A stretch of DNA of 64,000 nt from Chitinophaga sp. CF418 (lineage in GTDB: Bacteria; Bacteroidota; Bacteroidia; Chitinophagales; Chitinophagaceae), in contig NZ_FRCN01000012.1 in the NCBI RefSeq assembly GCF_900142925.1, positions 1 through 64,000 of the forward strand. The letters are read 5' to 3'. Below are positions 54,818-63,281 of this stretch, piece by piece. The notes under the pieces are model-generated. The model ran no database searches. It saw only the letters and a program-made list of their open reading frames with translations, and was not told where the DNA came from. The position numbers and the translations under genes are program-made. Within the stretch, counting starts at the first letter, position 1; the number at the start of each line of letters is the position of its first letter.

Positions 54818-56755
54818 TTACAAAGCCTCCACAGAAAATTTCAGCTTCCCCTCCGCCTTCACCTTCCCTTCCAGGTTGATCCGATAAATATTATCTCCCC
54901 ACTTCTGCCTCACACCACCGTCTTCCTCCGTTTGTAACGGCACCTTCTCTATACTCGCCACCAGATCTTTTGCCGGATAATGCAGGTAAAAATCTTTCGA
55001 TCCGCTTCCCTCCTTCCGGTGTATGACCAATAGTCCCGGTTTTACCACTTCCGTAGGGTAACAGGTCATCCAATGTTCCGTTATCTGTCCATCCGTCTCC
55101 AGCTGCATCACATCTTCTATCTGCACATTCTTCCCCCTGTTAAGGCGGATACTCCGCTGCCACTTCTTTATGCCTGCTTTTTCCGGATAAGACGCACTGA
55201 TATCCATTGCCAGTGTGCTGGCGGATGAGCTGCTATTATACACCACCTTCTCCGCCTTAAACCGGCTACCGGCCGATTGAGGATAGCCGTTCACTGTGGG
55301 CACGTTATGATAATCGGAGCGGTTATACCAGATATCATATCGCCTACTGCTGAAAGTTTTAGCCGTATACGTCCCCCTTCCCACATCTATCAGCACCGGC
55401 AATCCGTCATGATACACAACGTAATTCCCTACATCATTATGATTATGGCTCTCGTCATTATGCCCACCCTGTGCAGCCACAAAAAAGCCATCTGTACTAC
55501 CTTTCTTATCGCGGGCGATCATTACCTGCAAGTCCGGCCACCAGACGTCGCCCGGTAATACCAGTCCCTTATCCGCATGTTGCAGTTCATCCTGCATGAA
55601 CAGCACGAACAGGTGCCTGAAATAATGATACCCTCTCACGGAAGCCGGGTTCTCATTCTTCAGATAGTAGGCCCCGAAACGCATCATGGCCGTATCTTTT
55701 ATATCCTTTCCAAACCGGTAGATCATACTGGCCGCCATACCCGGCTGAGGGTCCGCATCTGCAAAATTCAGGAAGTACCTTTCACTGATCTGCGCCTTGT
55801 AAATGAACCGCCCCATTTCCGCCACTTTCTTATCTGCGTACACATATGCAAAAGCATTGTTGGTAGCCAGGTTCAATAAAGAGACATTATCATACAATGA
55901 AGCCGCTGCCGCGCCCCAGTATCCTGGTCCTTCATCACAGCCGCCATCGGCTGGATACGGATTCAGAAATTCATCCAGTACGCCCAACAGCTTCGATACT
56001 GCCGCTACCCGTTTACTGTCGTCTTTCTCTAACAACAACACGGCATTCAGCCAGTTGGAACAGATCCATGGATTCCAGTTGTTGGGACGCCTGCCACTGG
56101 CGCCAGTGCTCATCCATCCATGATGTTTAGTCATCAGTGGTTCGAAGATCCGTTTACTGGTCTCATAATAGATGCGCTTTCTCACCTGCGGAGAAACTTT
56201 ATCCAGTTCCTCTCCCAGGAAATAATCTACCCAGGCCAGTAGTGTGGCCGTTTCTGCAGAGAAAAGCTCCACAAAAGGTGCTGATACGTCCATCAATCCA
56301 TCGAAAGATCTTGGCAGGTGCGCAGGCGCTCCCCAGAAAGATTCCTCACAGATAGACCATACCCCGTTCACTACCTGGTCAGTGAACCGGCCTTTATGTT
56401 CATATACTTCTGCCAGCAGCAGCGTACCTAGTACCTCCCTTTTTTTACTGCTGATGTCCTGGTACTCTGAACGGTTCCCGTTCCGGATGATGAGCAACGA
56501 TTTCACAGCAGGGATACCCGGCCATTCGTAGTTCAGATAGGCTTCAGCCTTTTTAATGACAGCCGCTCCGATAGCAGGATCAGCTTTCTCCCATCCCGCC
56601 CTGTTCTCCAGATGCGGGAAAGGCTCCCATTTCCCTTGAGGTATCAGCTTTTCTGCCAGTTGCGCGGATGCATACCGGCCGCTTAACAAATTCTGTGCTG
56701 GCAATGCGCTTCCAAGCAACACCAGTATACAGGTTAAAACAATGTGCTTTTTCAT
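54818..56755 (-). CDS. Heparinase II/III-like polysaccharide lyase
   Basis: This 645-residue exported protein has a signal peptide (residues 1-21, ending LPAQ). An N-terminal alpha/alpha-toroid (about 60-370; EESFWGAPAHLPRS, NNWNPWICSNWLNAVLLL, DGGCDEGPGYWG) is followed by a C-terminal beta-sandwich with the family motif GGHNDESHNHNDVGNYVVYH and then DVGRGTY. The His, Asn and Tyr residues in these parts fit a lyase that cuts uronic-acid polymers by beta-elimination. The class includes alginate, heparin-like and other uronan lyases; the exact polymer is unknown. With the alginate-lyase-family gene at 60607-61821 it suggests a uronan PUL, although a large unrelated gene separates the two. Confidence 0.88.
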   Translation of the reverse strand: MKKHIVLTCILVLLGSALPAQNLLSGRYASAQLAEKLIPQGKWEPFPHLENRAGWEKADPAIGAAVIKKAEAYLNYEWPGIPAVKSLLIIRNGNRSEYQDISSKKREVLGTLLLAEVYEHKGRFTDQVVNGVWSICEESFWGAPAHLPRSFDGLMDVSAPFVELFSAETATLLAWVDYFLGEELDKVSPQVRKRIYYETSKRIFEPLMTKHHGWMSTGASGRRPNNWNPWICSNWLNAVLLLEKDDSKRVAAVSKLLGVLDEFLNPYPADGGCDEGPGYWGAAAASLYDNVSLLNLATNNAFAYVYADKKVAEMGRFIYKAQISERYFLNFADADPQPGMAASMIYRFGKDIKDTAMMRFGAYYLKNENPASVRGYHYFRHLFVLFMQDELQHADKGLVLPGDVWWPDLQVMIARDKKGSTDGFFVAAQGGHNDESHNHNDVGNYVVYHDGLPVLIDVGRGTYTAKTFSSRRYDIWYNRSDYHNVPTVNGYPQSAGSRFKAEKVVYNSSSSASTLAMDISASYPEKAGIKKWQRSIRLNRGKNVQIEDVMQLETDGQITEHWMTCYPTEVVKPGLLVIHRKEGSGSKDFYLHYPAKDLVASIEKVPLQTEEDGGVRQKWGDNIYRINLEGKVKAEGKLKFSVEAL

Positions 56756-56799
56756 AACTATGTGGATGATGATTATATATGCCTGACTACGGTATCAGG

Positions 56800-59700
56800 T
56801 TAATCTACTTGAATTTCCTGCTCCATAACATCTTCTTTTTGTGGTGCAGGCTGCTCTTCAGCCTCTCCGACAAAATTCAGATTATCATTTAATCCTATAA
56901 AGTGATTATATCCATTGTACAGGACATTCACAACTCCTGTTCCATATTGCGCTGTGCTACGATGTAATTTGAAACCGCCCTGCTGAAGTACCCATATCTG
57001 TACCATCGTTTGCTTGAACTTTGCGGCAAGATCGATCACAGAGGTATGTACATCTTCCCCGTCGCCCTTAAAATCAAGATGGTACACCATCCATCCCTGA
57101 TTACCATAATAGTTCTGAACATACTTCCGGAAAACGTCCTTACGGGTCAGGTATTTGTTCAATTCCTTATCTGCATCTTTTAACTTATTAAGTTCCTCAG
57201 CAAACCCTTCGTAAATTTCCTCATCTTTCAGCACCATTACGTTATTATTATCAGGATTGTTCTCAATAAAGGTATCCAGTTGCATCGCATCCTTCAGGTT
57301 CCCGCCACTGAATCCTAAAACATTATTGACAAGTAACACAATGTCTTTCATCTCTTCGTGCGCATTGTAATACTCGTTTAACAGGCCTTTCAACTCTTCC
57401 GTAAGCATACCTTCCGGTAACCCTGTACGGTTAGCAGAACCACCTGAGCTCTTTTCATTCTTTAGCGCGCTATGTATTTCCATAAGAGCCACTTCTCTTA
57501 TTTCCTCTTCCTTTGCTTCATCCAAAAGCGTAAATAGTGTTTTTAGCTTCTCCTCCTTTTCTCTGCTTTCAACCGCTTCCGCATTTTCATTCATTAAACT
57601 TGTCGCCGCAGCCGTTCTTATTTCAGGGGCCAGCAATTCACGCACTACGTCATCATCTTCATGGGTCAGCAGCCATTGTACTAGTTCATCGCGCGATAAT
57701 CCGATAGCAAGGTCTCCGCAGTTCCACCCCTGCTGCAATTCCTGCTGCTGATTCAGCAGGAAACGTTGGTTTTTATCTGCCTTTTCCCGCGAAGACTTCC
57801 CGGTTTTTCCCGGCATAGGTACCGGCACCGCCGCCATTGCAGCGGTATCCGGCTCAAAGTCTCCCGGCAAGGTCACAAACAGCCGCTCATCATCCTCTGC
57901 GCCATTTATATCATCCAGCATCTGGATCAGACCGATGCAATCCGCTATAGTCGGCGGTTTATCCTCAACCAGATAATTCAACTTCAGATAACCATGCAAA
58001 TAACTCAAAGCCAGTTTGTCTATCTCTTCATCTCCCAGGTCTTTCAATGTGAGATCCGGCTTTTCTTCCATTTCGATCAGCTGTAACCTCGCGAAACGAC
58101 GACGGTTGGAAATATTTGCCAACTCCTTCGCCTTTGCGGTATTTACACCGGCAAGGGCACGATGAGCAGACAGGTCCTTATTCTTTGTCGAGAAAATACC
58201 CCCTACCGGAAAATGATCGCTGAAATGCTGCCAGTACCTAGAATTGTACATGTCCTCCGTATCCACCTTCGCTATCTGTCCCTGCGGCCTCAGAATCCCC
58301 GCCTGTGCGCTCTTGATTCCCTGGCCATGTATAAAGAAGTCGGCTATCTGCAGATCAAACCACCTTAAAAGGGGTTTCTTTTTAGGATTGGTGCCTGTAA
58401 CAGGTTGTGTAAGATAAAGCCCCAGGTCCTCAACCCTGGCGGCTACTGTCAATCCGTATATATTCCTTAGTATCTGATTATCACGTTTTGCCTCTGCAAG
58501 GAACTTCAGCCTTTCCCCAAGATATTCCCTTTCCGCTTTATTGGCTTCATCCTCTTCTTCTCCCTCCTTTAATTCCTGCAGCTTATCCAAGAGCTCACTC
58601 AATCTTTCATTTAGCTCCAGTTCGAGTTTTTCGATCGAGGCATATGTCTCACTATAGTCTTCCAGTTCCCAATCATCCTCGTTAAAGTCTTTCTTCTCTT
58701 TTTCGCTCATATCACGGGTCACCGCCTCTGCCGTCAGGTAATAATCGCCTCCGATCACCAACGGTATCCTCCTTTTATCTGCCTCGCCCCGCAACGTTTT
58801 CAGTCCCTCCTCCACTTCATCATATATCTTTTCCCTGTTAAACTCAGATATTCCTGTATCACTTTCGGGTGTAGTATGTACTATTCCTAACCAATAGATC
58901 TGCTTCTTTCCTTTATTTCCCATCTTCTCCAATTCGTATACTACAATTGGCCTGAATATTTTATCTTCCTGTTTCGCAAAATTCTTATTCCATTTTTCCT
59001 GCTTCCCATTTTCCGTAGGCTGTAACCTGCCATCGGTAGTGACCAGGTAAATCTGTTTCACTGTCACATGTGCACCTTTTCTTATCAATAAAGGATAATA
59101 CTCATTTTGCCCCTTCCCCTGAGCAGACATAAGATGAGGCCCTACATGCATATCATACTCTACAGATTCTTTTAACTTCGACGGATCATTCACCTCATGC
59201 AATGCCACCACATCCAGCCAATCACTATTCCGCTGGAACATTTCATCTACATGCTTTTGTATATTTTGTGTATGCAATGCCGACAACATATCTTCCAGAC
59301 TGCCGATCGTCATCAGACTGGCATTGATTATACCAAGAGCATCGAACAACCCCGCTACTGTATTCGTGTCCATCTTATCGAATTTGGTCAGGAATGTATT
59401 GTGATTGTCTTTTAGCTGCTGAATAATACTGGTCACCCTACCAACACTCTTTACATCATCGGCAAAATCAACCAGCCTTTTCACCAGTAGCGTAAAAGCC
59501 GGTCTTTCTACAGTAGATTGCAGTGCTAACTTATACTTACCTTCCCAGTCGATGTCAATGAGGCTTTGAAGTTTGGCCGAAAACGCCTTATGATCAAAAC
59601 CCAGGCTAAAAAATCTATCCACCAGGTTAGAAATGCTTGCTATACTTTCCGGCTTGTTCTGAAGTCGTTTAAACTTGTCCTTAAAGGCCGGCTTATTTTC

Positions 59701-60462
59701 ATATTTCCTTTTAAATCCCTTTTCGTCTTGTTTATATAACTTGAGATACTTCTCTTCACGTACATCTTTCAATATCATATCTAAGACTTCAAAAGCCAGG
59801 TCCCATTCATCCTGAGAGAAATTAGCAAACTCCTTTCTTAAAGCACTCAGCATATTACCGAAATCTTTATTGCTGAAGTGATTCACATTCCAGCTCACCA
59901 CTCCCAACTGAGACGCCTTGGCATGCGAGCTGAAATAGACAGTTTCCATCTTTGGCTTGTCTTCCTGCGGAGCATCGTTCTTCTCAGGCTGCAGTTCTTC
60001 TTCTATCGGTTCTGGTTCCGGAGGAGGGCCTGATAACGCCAGTATATCATCTTCATTCCCGATCGTAATTGTATCGCCACCTCTCTCTTTTTCTCCGAAT
60101 AAACAACTGGCGGGCTTTCCATCAAAAGCACCTCTCCGGCTTTTGAGATAGAGTATCCTGGGTTCGCCATCCACTAACACCTTATACCACTTCCCCGTTT
60201 GTAACATACTGAACGGCATCAACTGTACCACCTTTCCGGCAGTGACTGCCTGCCTTTGTACCGGGAAAGCCCGTCTGTCAGCAATTGCCTTTAACTGTGC
60301 AGCTTTCCTTACCTGCTCACTGTTATCAGCCAGTTGCTGTAGAATAGTGGCATTACTGTTCACGGAGGCATGTGTGAACGATGTGTCAGATTCGTTCTGG
60401 AGCTGCGCCGGCTGACCAGCTGCAGCTTTCTGCTGTGGACTACTGTTGGAATAGGTATGCAT
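56800..60462 (-). CDS. Large leaderless EEP-OTU protein, candidate injected toxin
   Basis: This 1220-residue protein has no signal peptide or membrane helix. Residues 25-80 form a Q/A/N-rich head (ATILQQLADNSEQVRKAAQL, then LKAIADRRAFPVQRQA) that resembles the start of DUF4157-type cargo of extracellular contractile injection systems. An endonuclease/exonuclease/phosphatase (EEP) fold spans about 185-765: Asn192 in VVSWNVNHF, Glu423 in VALHEVND, Asp573 in LVIGGDYYL and Asp749-His750 in HFSDHFPVGG. The usual GDxN Asn is replaced by Tyr. A helical insert with long acidic coils runs about 590-690. The C-terminal 905-1195 region is OTU-like: Cys915 in GWNCGDLAIG, then VRELLAPEIR, and His1187 in YNGYNHFIGL. 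No immunity gene adjoins it. It is most likely an injected effector attacking nucleic acid or lipid phosphate and ubiquitin chains. Confidence 0.7.
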   Translation of the reverse strand: MHTYSNSSPQQKAAAGQPAQLQNESDTSFTHASVNSNATILQQLADNSEQVRKAAQLKAIADRRAFPVQRQAVTAGKVVQLMPFSMLQTGKWYKVLVDGEPRILYLKSRRGAFDGKPASCLFGEKERGGDTITIGNEDDILALSGPPPEPEPIEEELQPEKNDAPQEDKPKMETVYFSSHAKASQLGVVSWNVNHFSNKDFGNMLSALRKEFANFSQDEWDLAFEVLDMILKDVREEKYLKLYKQDEKGFKRKYENKPAFKDKFKRLQNKPESIASISNLVDRFFSLGFDHKAFSAKLQSLIDIDWEGKYKLALQSTVERPAFTLLVKRLVDFADDVKSVGRVTSIIQQLKDNHNTFLTKFDKMDTNTVAGLFDALGIINASLMTIGSLEDMLSALHTQNIQKHVDEMFQRNSDWLDVVALHEVNDPSKLKESVEYDMHVGPHLMSAQGKGQNEYYPLLIRKGAHVTVKQIYLVTTDGRLQPTENGKQEKWNKNFAKQEDKIFRPIVVYELEKMGNKGKKQIYWLGIVHTTPESDTGISEFNREKIYDEVEEGLKTLRGEADKRRIPLVIGGDYYLTAEAVTRDMSEKEKKDFNEDDWELEDYSETYASIEKLELELNERLSELLDKLQELKEGEEEDEANKAEREYLGERLKFLAEAKRDNQILRNIYGLTVAARVEDLGLYLTQPVTGTNPKKKPLLRWFDLQIADFFIHGQGIKSAQAGILRPQGQIAKVDTEDMYNSRYWQHFSDHFPVGGIFSTKNKDLSAHRALAGVNTAKAKELANISNRRRFARLQLIEMEEKPDLTLKDLGDEEIDKLALSYLHGYLKLNYLVEDKPPTIADCIGLIQMLDDINGAEDDERLFVTLPGDFEPDTAAMAAVPVPMPGKTGKSSREKADKNQRFLLNQQQELQQGWNCGDLAIGLSRDELVQWLLTHEDDDVVRELLAPEIRTAAATSLMNENAEAVESREKEEKLKTLFTLLDEAKEEEIREVALMEIHSALKNEKSSGGSANRTGLPEGMLTEELKGLLNEYYNAHEEMKDIVLLVNNVLGFSGGNLKDAMQLDTFIENNPDNNNVMVLKDEEIYEGFAEELNKLKDADKELNKYLTRKDVFRKYVQNYYGNQGWMVYHLDFKGDGEDVHTSVIDLAAKFKQTMVQIWVLQQGGFKLHRSTAQYGTGVVNVLYNGYNHFIGLNDNLNFVGEAEEQPAPQKEDVMEQEIQVD

Positions 60463-60557
60463 TGATACAATGTTGGCGCCTTTCTGAAGAAAAACACCTT
60501 AATATACAGATTTTATATCCCGCAAAACAGATTCCCTGTAAGTTCCCGACGACAATC

Positions 60558-60586
60558 GTCTCACCCCGCCCTCGGCGGAGTGAGAC
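60558..60586 (-). terminator. Hairpin between the lyase gene and the EEP-OTU gene
   Basis: A 13-bp stem GTCTCACTCCGCC / GGCGGGGTGAGAC (minus strand, one G-U pair) closes on a 3-nt loop. It lies 21 nt after the lyase stop. No U-run follows, but its strength suggests that the PUL transcript ends here and the EEP-OTU gene uses another promoter. Confidence 0.7.
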
Positions 60587-60606
60587 CTGCCCATGTGTAC
60601 TGCTTT

Positions 60607-61821
60607 TTAATATGCCCAATCCGTGAGCAGCAATAAATCATTCCTGAAGTCCTTGTGCAACTCCTTGAGCGCTGCCAGGTCTATATCATTATACTTTTTA
60701 GCGGCCACCTCCGACAGTTCCAGAAATTCCTCATCATGCTTTGGTTTGATCTGCTGATATTGCCAGTCTTTCTTTCCTGTGGCATATGGCAGCAACCAGG
60801 TATACGCTTTCTTCAGGCTTTTCTTGTCCGGACTTTCATAATGCCAGAGATCAACATCCACGTTCTCGGCCAGTAAAGCCAGTTCAAAGAACGCACGCAG
60901 ATTAAACAGGGAATAGTTCCAGGAAAGTGTTCTGGCCAGCTCTTTCGGCTGACTCCCATCTGCCTCCAGCTGAACGTCTATCCGCTTCCTGGTCTGCTCT
61001 TCCAGCATTTGTCTGGCCAGTTCCCGCTGGCCGGTGAACAATGCTATCACTACCTGCTGTACGTCATACCAGGTGCCATGATTATTCATTTCATCTGCCT
61101 CATCCAACCCTATGGAACTGGTACGCATCCATTGCAGGAACTCCCTGTACCAGTCCTGGATACCCTTGTACTCCTTAGCAGATAAAGACTTTGAATGTTT
61201 CAGCAATTGCACGCCATCTATCAGCATGGTCACATTGTGGGTATCAATAAGCCCAATCCCCCGGCCTTCCGTAATACCGGGAATTGCCTGTCCGTAATTC
61301 AGGTTCGGGTTCATCCTGGTAGCGGCATCGAGAAACCAGGTACGCAGCAGGCCAGTGGCATGTGCAGCATACTTTTCATCACCGGTGTAAAACCAGGCCA
61401 ATCCCAGGAAATATACATCCCGGGATATGGCATTCTGGTACTCATCGTCTTTGATAGCATAACGCTCCGGGTTCACCTGTCCATCCTTGCGGATGTAGGG
61501 CAACCCGTTCGCCTTGCTGGAGTCGGGCCACCAATATGGCCCGACGCTCATATAATCATGCTTGTCACCACTGGGCGGCATCTTATCCTTGTATACCACA
61601 GAATAAGGTCCGTTCTTCAGTGACCGGTCAGCTATGGAAAGCAGTTCAGCCAGCGCCCGCTGCATAGCCGGGTCATGCCGGGCGATCCTTCGCGTTCCCT
61701 CCAGCAGCTTCCCCGGTTTGATCAGGAAAGTCTCCGGCGGCGATTGCGCCTTCAATGTATGTATACATACCAGCAGGGCCAGGATCAACATAATACAAAC
61801 CTCTAATGCAGGGGTTCTCAT
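60607..61821 (-). CDS. Alginate-lyase-family polysaccharide lyase (PL38-like)
   Basis: This 404-residue exported enzyme has a signal peptide (residues 1-25, ending LKAQ). A single alpha/alpha-toroid domain of the Alginate_lyase type contains VGPYWWPDSSKANGLPYIRK, GITEGRGIGLIDTHN, the catalytic-type motif EMNNHGTWYDVQ (about residues 243-254) and ARTLSWNYSLFNLRAF. Related enzymes cut alginate or glucuronan by beta-elimination. The WWPD and NNHGTWYD motifs point to the PL38 branch, which includes glucuronan lyases; the true polymer is open. It is the last gene of an operon running SusD, DUF5018-like, DUF4466, lyase, with gaps of 12-26 nt. Confidence 0.88.
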   Translation of the reverse strand: MRTPALEVCIMLILALLVCIHTLKAQSPPETFLIKPGKLLEGTRRIARHDPAMQRALAELLSIADRSLKNGPYSVVYKDKMPPSGDKHDYMSVGPYWWPDSSKANGLPYIRKDGQVNPERYAIKDDEYQNAISRDVYFLGLAWFYTGDEKYAAHATGLLRTWFLDAATRMNPNLNYGQAIPGITEGRGIGLIDTHNVTMLIDGVQLLKHSKSLSAKEYKGIQDWYREFLQWMRTSSIGLDEADEMNNHGTWYDVQQVVIALFTGQRELARQMLEEQTRKRIDVQLEADGSQPKELARTLSWNYSLFNLRAFFELALLAENVDVDLWHYESPDKKSLKKAYTWLLPYATGKKDWQYQQIKPKHDEEFLELSEVAAKKYNDIDLAALKELHKDFRNDLLLLTDWAY

Positions 61822-61833
61822 AAAAACATCAAT

Positions 61834-62823
61834 TTATTTAAGCGTGTAACGTTTCATACTGATGGTGGCGCTTTTCTTCCCATCGTCCACCTTATTCATA
61901 TAGATATAAGCCCGGTATTTTCCATCCGCTGTCTCAATCCAGGCGCCGGCTTCTGATTTAAGATTGATCGCATAATCAGGCGCCCCCTTCATATCCAGTT
62001 GCTGAAAATCCACGTCGTCAATATAAATACCATACTGCAGACGTGCAAGGTGCTGGTCCCTCAGGTTCCATGTTTTACGGATCTTCGTATCCCTGTTCAC
62101 ACCGGCAGGCAATACCACACCGGGAAGATAGGCCGTATCCGCCGCCGGTGATACCAATGCATGATTAAATGAAATACCGGAGATAGCCCTGTACAGGTAA
62201 ACAAGATCTATTTTGCCTGCATTCGTAGCAGCATCCGTTGCATTATAGACTGCCATATCTGCAATAGAGATGTAACAGGCGTCTCCATTCTTCACCGGCA
62301 GATCGAGTACCATATCCATATTGGAAATGGTATATGGCCCCATCACATAAGAAACCGTCTCCCCGTTACTACTCTTAGCCGAGAATGTGAACTTCACCTG
62401 TTTCCCCTGCGCAGCTTTGGGTATCACATAATAGTACCTCAGCGTTACCGCATTGGTGTCTTTCGTAAATGCGACCTTAGTAAGAGGTCCCTCATTCACA
62501 GAAGGATCGCCGATAGGAATGCCTACATCCTCCCCACTGCCATTTGTATAATAAGACTTATTCTCCAGGTAAGTAGCGGCATCTCCTGCAATTGAAGCTT
62601 CCACCTGCGCAGATACAATCTTACCTCTTGTGGCAGGAAGTGCTATCGCATAGGCAAACTCGATCTTCAGACCTGCCACATTAGGTCCCAGCGTTCTTTT
62701 GATACAATCGTTCTGCAACTCATTCTTAGGTACCGGAACAGTGTATTTGTCATCCTTGCACGCTGCCATTGAAAAGCAGAGCAGGAAGAACCATAAAGTA
62801 TATCCCAAATATTTAGCGTTCAT
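61834..62823 (-). CDS. DUF4466 surface lipoprotein
   Basis: This 329-residue lipoprotein has a lipobox FSMAAC with Cys22, then KDDK. The mature part consists of two to three beta-sandwich units: GLKIEFAYAIALPATRGKI, YLENKSYYTNGSGEDVGIP, VTLRYYYVIPKAAQGKQVK, and a C-terminal part DLVYLYRAISGISFNHA with DYAINLKSEAGAWIE. This is the DUF4466 plan, found in uronan and alginate PULs as a surface glycan-binding partner. The ATG at 62823 gives a normal leader; the ATG at 62832 would add MLF. It is followed after 12 nt by the lyase. Confidence 0.85.
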   Translation of the reverse strand: MNAKYLGYTLWFFLLCFSMAACKDDKYTVPVPKNELQNDCIKRTLGPNVAGLKIEFAYAIALPATRGKIVSAQVEASIAGDAATYLENKSYYTNGSGEDVGIPIGDPSVNEGPLTKVAFTKDTNAVTLRYYYVIPKAAQGKQVKFTFSAKSSNGETVSYVMGPYTISNMDMVLDLPVKNGDACYISIADMAVYNATDAATNAGKIDLVYLYRAISGISFNHALVSPAADTAYLPGVVLPAGVNRDTKIRKTWNLRDQHLARLQYGIYIDDVDFQQLDMKGAPDYAINLKSEAGAWIETADGKYRAYIYMNKVDDGKKSATISMKRYTLK

Positions 62824-62847
62824 AAAAAGCATGTTTAAATGTAAATA

Positions 62848-63255
62848 CTACCTTGGCTGTACAGCTACGATCACCTTATAGGTCTTCCTTACCTTCCTGT
62901 TGCCGGAAATTACTGTATATGTCCTGGGATTTGCCAGGTCAGAAAAATCAGTGAAGCCGGTGATCTTCGGATCCAGTTTGGCGTCTGTAACCAGCGTAAA
63001 CTGCGGGTACAGATTCTTCAGGTCTGTACCAAAAAACACTGTGACATTGACAGTACAGGCTACCGTATCTATCACGGCATTCTTGGTGCGCACCGTCTGG
63101 AAATCGGAGCCCAGCAGTTCAAAATTGCTGACATAACATTCCGCCCGGGAAGTGATCAGCAGGCCGTCTTCATCAATAGGATCATCTTTCCTGCAGCCCA
63201 TCCAGCCCAAAGCGCTGAGGAGCAGTAATAAGGTTATAGTGGAATATCTTTTCAT
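62848..63255 (-). CDS. DUF5018-like small surface lipoprotein
   Basis: This 135-residue lipoprotein has a lipobox LGWMGC with Cys21, then RKDD. One Ig-like beta domain follows: AECYVSNFELLGSDFQTV, VNVTVFFGTDLKNLYPQFT, LVTDAKLDPKITGFTDFSD, TYTVISGNRKVRKTYKVIV. Such DUF5018-type or Ig-like units make up part of surface glycan-binding proteins in PULs. It is translated between SusD and the DUF4466 gene. It probably holds the polymer on the cell surface. Confidence 0.75.
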   Translation of the reverse strand: MKRYSTITLLLLLSALGWMGCRKDDPIDEDGLLITSRAECYVSNFELLGSDFQTVRTKNAVIDTVACTVNVTVFFGTDLKNLYPQFTLVTDAKLDPKITGFTDFSDLANPRTYTVISGNRKVRKTYKVIVAVQPR

Positions 63256-63281
63256 CGCGTTGATTTTAATAGGTTAGGTAA

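Noticed and set aside
57360..57430. DUF4157 metalloprotease-like motif in the effector (phrase NRTGLPEGML)
   Set aside because: Only the short NRTGLP phrase matches; the HExxH motif expected of DUF4157 is absent.
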